DNA of 7,112 nt, from positions 1 through 7,112 of the forward strand of contig CAJOQO010000333.1 of NCBI GenBank assembly GCA_905236545.1. The letters are read 5' to 3'. Under the pieces are notes generated by a model, which saw nothing but the letters and a program-made list of their open reading frames with translations, had not been told where the DNA came from and ran no database searches. Position 1 is the stretch's first letter; the number at the start of each line of letters is the position of its first letter. A program made the position numbers and the translations under genes. Origin of the DNA: an uncultured Lachnospiraceae bacterium. Its GTDB lineage: Bacteria; Bacillota; Clostridia; Lachnospirales; Lachnospiraceae. Below are positions 5,028 to 7,112 of this stretch, piece by piece.

Positions 5028-6388
5028 AAATGAAACTGCCTGCGCCCTGCGGCGTAGTCTCCCACGATCTGCCCGCTGCCCTCGAGGAGGTACTTGTATG
5101 TGACAAGCCCGTCAAGTCCGACCGGCCCGCGTGCATGGAGCTTACCCGTGGAGATGCCGACCTCCGCGCCGAATCCGTAGCGGAAGCCGTCCGCGAACCT
5201 GGTCGAACAATTGCGGTATACTCCCGCGGAATCGACGAGCGTCAGGAACCGGTCAGCGGCTTCGTCATCCTGCGTGACGATGCAGTCGGTGTGATGAGAG
5301 CCGAAGCGGTTGATGTGCGCCGCGGCTTCCTCAACGCTGTCTACGAGCTTCACGGAGAGCACCAGATCCAGGTACTCAGCCGAAAAGTCACCCTCACCCA
5401 TGATATCTTCCGGAAGGATCCGGGCTGCAGGGGACTTATCCTGCGCACGGACCTTCTCCTTTCCTGTCTGCGCGGCGTCCGGGAGAGCCGGGGCAGCTTT
5501 CGCCAGGATCCGGGCGGCTTCCTCTGTCCCGCGCAGTTTTACTCCCGCCCTGGCAAGCGCCTTTGCCGCTTCCGGGAGAAATGCCCCTGCGATCTCCCGG
5601 TGTACCAGCAGGGTTTCGGTCGCATTGCACGCTGCGGTATACTGCGTTTTCGCATCGATCAGAATCGATATGGCCTGATCAAAGTCGGCAGCCCTGTCTA
5701 CGTAGGTATGGCAGACACCGTCCGAATGCCCCATCACGGGAATCTTCGTGTGATCCATAATATAACGGACAAATGCATTGGATCCGCGGGGGATCAGGAG
5801 ATCCACGCAGTCATCACATTCCAGCAGCTCGTCGATCTCACTGTGCGCGGAAACCTGCATCAGGCAGTTTGCGGGCAGCCCGGCCTGAACAGCGGCTGCC
5901 GCGATCAGATCAAACAGCACCCTGTTTGTGGAAGCGGTTTCCCTGCCGCCCTTCAGAACGGCACAGTTTCCGCTCTTGATGCACAGGCAGCTGATCTGCA
6001 CCAGAGCGTCCGGCCGTGCTTCGAAGATGATGCCGATCACGCCGATCGGAACCGTGACGCGTTTCAGGATCAGCCCCTCGTCCAGCTGCCGGTGAAGCGT
6101 GACCCTGCCGGTCGGATTCTCCAGGGCAATCAGGCTTTCGATGCCGGCGAGGCAGTCGGTGAGCTTGTGCTCATTAAACCTCAGGCGCTTCATGACTGCG
6201 GGAGAGATCCCGGATTCCCTTGCGCGCTCAAGATCTTCCCTGTTCGCTTCAAAGATCTCCGGACGGTGTTTCTTCAGCGCTTCGGCCGCGAGGCGCAGCG
6301 CCTCGTTGCGTACTTTCTCCCCGGCGCCTGCGGCGACAGGGCTGATCAGTTTCATCTCGCGGACACGATCACGGACAGATATGGACAT
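5015..6388 (-). CDS. proA: Gamma-glutamyl phosphate reductase (glutamate-5-semialdehyde dehydrogenase)
   Basis: Catalyses the NADPH-dependent reduction of L-glutamyl 5-phosphate to glutamate 5-semialdehyde, the second step of proline synthesis, in the cytoplasm. The 457-residue product shows family landmarks: FEARPDA (122-128), LKGGRE (145-150), GHSDGVCHTYVD (220-231), catalytic Cys254 in YTAACNATETL (250-260), STRFADGF (395-402) and KLHARGPVG (416-424). It is about 40 residues longer than the usual 415-420, mainly from an Ala/Lys/Gln/Asp-rich stretch at about 297-332 and a short basic C-terminal tail after GDYA. The start at 6388 is preferred because GAGG (6398-6395) sits 6 nt upstream; the ATG at 6400 has its GGGA directly abutting it. 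ProB, which makes the substrate, is not encoded in this window. The gene diverges from pckA and ends in a hairpin. No clear promoter was found. Confidence 0.95.
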   Translation of the reverse strand: MSISVRDRVREMKLISPVAAGAGEKVRNEALRLAAEALKKHRPEIFEANREDLERARESGISPAVMKRLRFNEHKLTDCLAGIESLIALENPTGRVTLHRQLDEGLILKRVTVPIGVIGIIFEARPDALVQISCLCIKSGNCAVLKGGRETASTNRVLFDLIAAAAVQAGLPANCLMQVSAHSEIDELLECDDCVDLLIPRGSNAFVRYIMDHTKIPVMGHSDGVCHTYVDRAADFDQAISILIDAKTQYTAACNATETLLVHREIAGAFLPEAAKALARAGVKLRGTEEAARILAKAAPALPDAAQTGKEKVRAQDKSPAARILPEDIMGEGDFSAEYLDLVLSVKLVDSVEEAAAHINRFGSHHTDCIVTQDDEAADRFLTLVDSAGVYRNCSTRFADGFRYGFGAEVGISTGKLHARGPVGLDGLVTYKYLLEGSGQIVGDYAAGRRQFHFQEL

Positions 6389-6394
6389 ATGGAA

Positions 6395-6398
6395 CCTC
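6395..6398 (-). promoter_or_regulatory. Ribosome binding site choosing the proA start at 6388
   Basis: The minus strand reads GAGG 6 nt before the ATG at 6388. This GAGG overlaps the alternative in-frame ATG at 6400, which is itself preceded without spacing by AAAGGGA. Normal spacing favours the downstream start, removing four residues from the longer reading. Confidence 0.55.
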
Positions 6399-6443
6399 AT
6401 TCCCTTTCTTTTCGTCTATATGCTTTGGCTGCAGCAGGCCGCT

Positions 6444-6488
6444 CCCTGGGCACCATGAGAAGGCCACAGGGGTTCCTGAGTGGCAGGA
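6444..6488. promoter_or_regulatory. Two hairpins in the proA-pckA divergent region
   Basis: CCCTGGGC (6444-6451) pairs with GCCACAGGG (6463-6471) over 8 bp with a single bulged A. TCCTG (6474-6478) pairs with CAGGA (6484-6488). Both lie in the probable proA 5' leader, whose transcript would run on the minus strand. They do not carry the T-box core or another riboswitch motif I recognise. They could be regulatory structure or chance. Confidence 0.3.
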
Positions 6489-6512
6489 CTCCTTCACTTT
6501 AGCACATATATG

Positions 6513-6541
6513 TTGATTTTTACAGACCTGTTCGCTATAAT
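6513..6541 (+). promoter_or_regulatory. Sigma-A-type promoter of pckA
   Basis: A -35 TTGATT (6513-6518) and a perfect -10 TATAAT (6536-6541) have the ideal 17-bp spacing. The expected start near 6548 gives a leader of about 89 nt. CCTGT (6527-6531) and ACAGG (6542-6546) form an inverted repeat bracketing the -10, a position suited to a repressor. No sequence matching the catabolite cre consensus was seen. Confidence 0.75.
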
Positions 6542-6549
6542 ACAGGCGT

Positions 6550-6578
6550 GAAAAAAGGCGTTGATAAGGCATTTTTTC
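6550..6578 (+). promoter_or_regulatory. Imperfect hairpin at the start of the pckA leader
   Basis: GAAAAAAGGC (6550-6559) pairs with GCATTTTTTC (6569-6578) with one G-A mismatch, around a 9-nt loop. It starts within a few bases of the expected transcript start. Its T-run is inside the stem rather than after it, so termination is doubtful. Regulatory role unknown. Confidence 0.35.
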
Positions 6579-6636
6579 AGGGTAGTGAAGGGTTACTGTC
6601 AATTAAGCTTTAATTTTAGGAAAGAGGTTAGAATCA

Positions 6637-7112
6637 ATGGCAAACATCGATCTTGGTCAGTATGGTATCCAGGACGTAAAAGAGATCGTCCACAACCCGT
6701 CATTTGAATTCCTTTATGAGGAAGAGATGAAGCCGGAGCTTACAGGCTATGACAAGGGACAGCTTACCGAGCTGGATGCGGTCAACGTGATGACCGGTAT
6801 CTATACCGGGCGTTCTCCCAAAGACAAGTACATCGTCATGGATCAGAACTCCAAAGATACCGTGTGGTGGACCACCGAGGGTTACAAGAACGACAACCAT
6901 CCGATGAGTGAGGAAGTCTGGGCGACTGTCAAGGATCTTGCCATCAGGCAGCTGAGCGGTAAGAGGCTGTTTGTCGTCGATGCATTCTGCGGCGCGAACA
7001 AGGATACCCGTATGTCCATCCGCTTCATTCTGGAAGTCGCATGGCAGGCGCATTTCGTAAAGAATATGTTCATACAGCCGACAGAGGAGGAGCTGGAGAC
7101 ATTCAAGCCTGA
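6637..7112 (+). CDS. pckA: Phosphoenolpyruvate carboxykinase (ATP), N-terminal part
   Basis: Catalyses oxaloacetate + ATP to phosphoenolpyruvate + ADP + CO2. It serves gluconeogenesis and, in many anaerobes, CO2-fixing oxaloacetate formation. Only 158 codons are present and the gene runs off the window end; the full enzyme is usually about 530-540 residues. The start follows the ATP-type family closely: YGIQDV near residue 9, [26 protein letters not shown] (about 53-67, with the substrate-binding Arg), [18 protein letters not shown] (about 104-121) and [14 protein letters not shown]. The nucleotide-binding P-loop and metal site lie beyond the window. GAGG (6624-6627) is 9 nt before the ATG, with more purine-rich sequence upstream. 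It has its own promoter and diverges from proA. Confidence 0.96.
   Translation, partial: MANIDLGQYGIQDVKEIVHNPSFEFLYEEEMKPELTGYDKGQLTELDAVNVMTGIYTGRSPKDKYIVMDQNSKDTVWWTTEGYKNDNHPMSEEVWATVKDLAIRQLSGKRLFVVDAFCGANKDTRMSIRFILEVAWQAHFVKNMFIQPTEEELETFKP

Noticed and set aside
5030..6502. 490-codon open frame on the plus strand opposite proA
   Set aside because: It lies almost entirely antisense to a gene with unmistakable ProA motifs, shows no recognisable domain, and long antisense frames are expected in GC-rich coding DNA.
6401..6512. T-box riboswitch upstream of proA
   Set aside because: Proline genes of Bacillota can have T-boxes, but neither the AGGGTGGNACCGCG core nor a terminator with T-run is present in this leader.

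Overview
The window looks like chromosomal DNA of a moderately GC-rich member of the Bacillota, most likely class Clostridia and plausibly Lachnospiraceae. This is judged from family resemblance: an ATP-type PEP carboxykinase start, a TreR-like GntR/UTRA regulator, a stand-alone HPt protein and a soluble GGDEF-EAL protein. No database search was possible, so the taxon is an inference. No rRNA, tRNA, CRISPR, insertion sequence or phage gene is visible.

Left part (1-4047, plus strand): a signalling cluster. A leader (1-253) holds a paired 23-bp repeat, a good sigma-A-type promoter and a strong hairpin at the predicted mRNA 5' end. Then come a GGDEF-EAL protein with a degenerate GGDEF site and a complete EAL catalytic set (predicted c-di-GMP phosphodiesterase), a NUDIX-GNAT fusion protein, a receiver-only response regulator, and a stand-alone HPt phosphotransfer protein. 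Gaps are 79, 15 and 70 bp. No second promoter was recognised, so they may form one transcript. Receiver plus HPt suggests a phosphorelay whose kinase lies elsewhere, encoded beside a c-di-GMP enzyme.

Middle (4074-4955, minus strand): a TreR-like GntR/UTRA repressor. It has a well-formed promoter, a 12-bp palindrome of the HutC-subfamily operator form (GTnTAnAC) just downstream of the -10, and an intrinsic terminator whose loop holds its own stop codon. It converges on the signalling cluster, and autorepression is the simplest reading.

Right part: proA (minus; proline synthesis, glutamyl phosphate to glutamate semialdehyde) with a roughly 30-residue insertion and no proB in view. It diverges from pckA (plus; ATP-dependent PEP carboxykinase), which is cut by the window end. 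The 248-bp divergent region has a clear pckA promoter and several hairpins but no recognisable proA promoter.

The most distinctive points are: (1) a 37-bp tandem duplication over the stop codon of the GGDEF-EAL gene, leaving an untranslated copy of the protein's C-terminus downstream; (2) a repeat pair whose only two differences are a compensating base-pair change; (3) a NUDIX-GNAT fusion in a signalling cluster; (4) extra loops in both halves of the fusion protein and in ProA; (5) two minus-strand genes with stop codons in hairpin loops.
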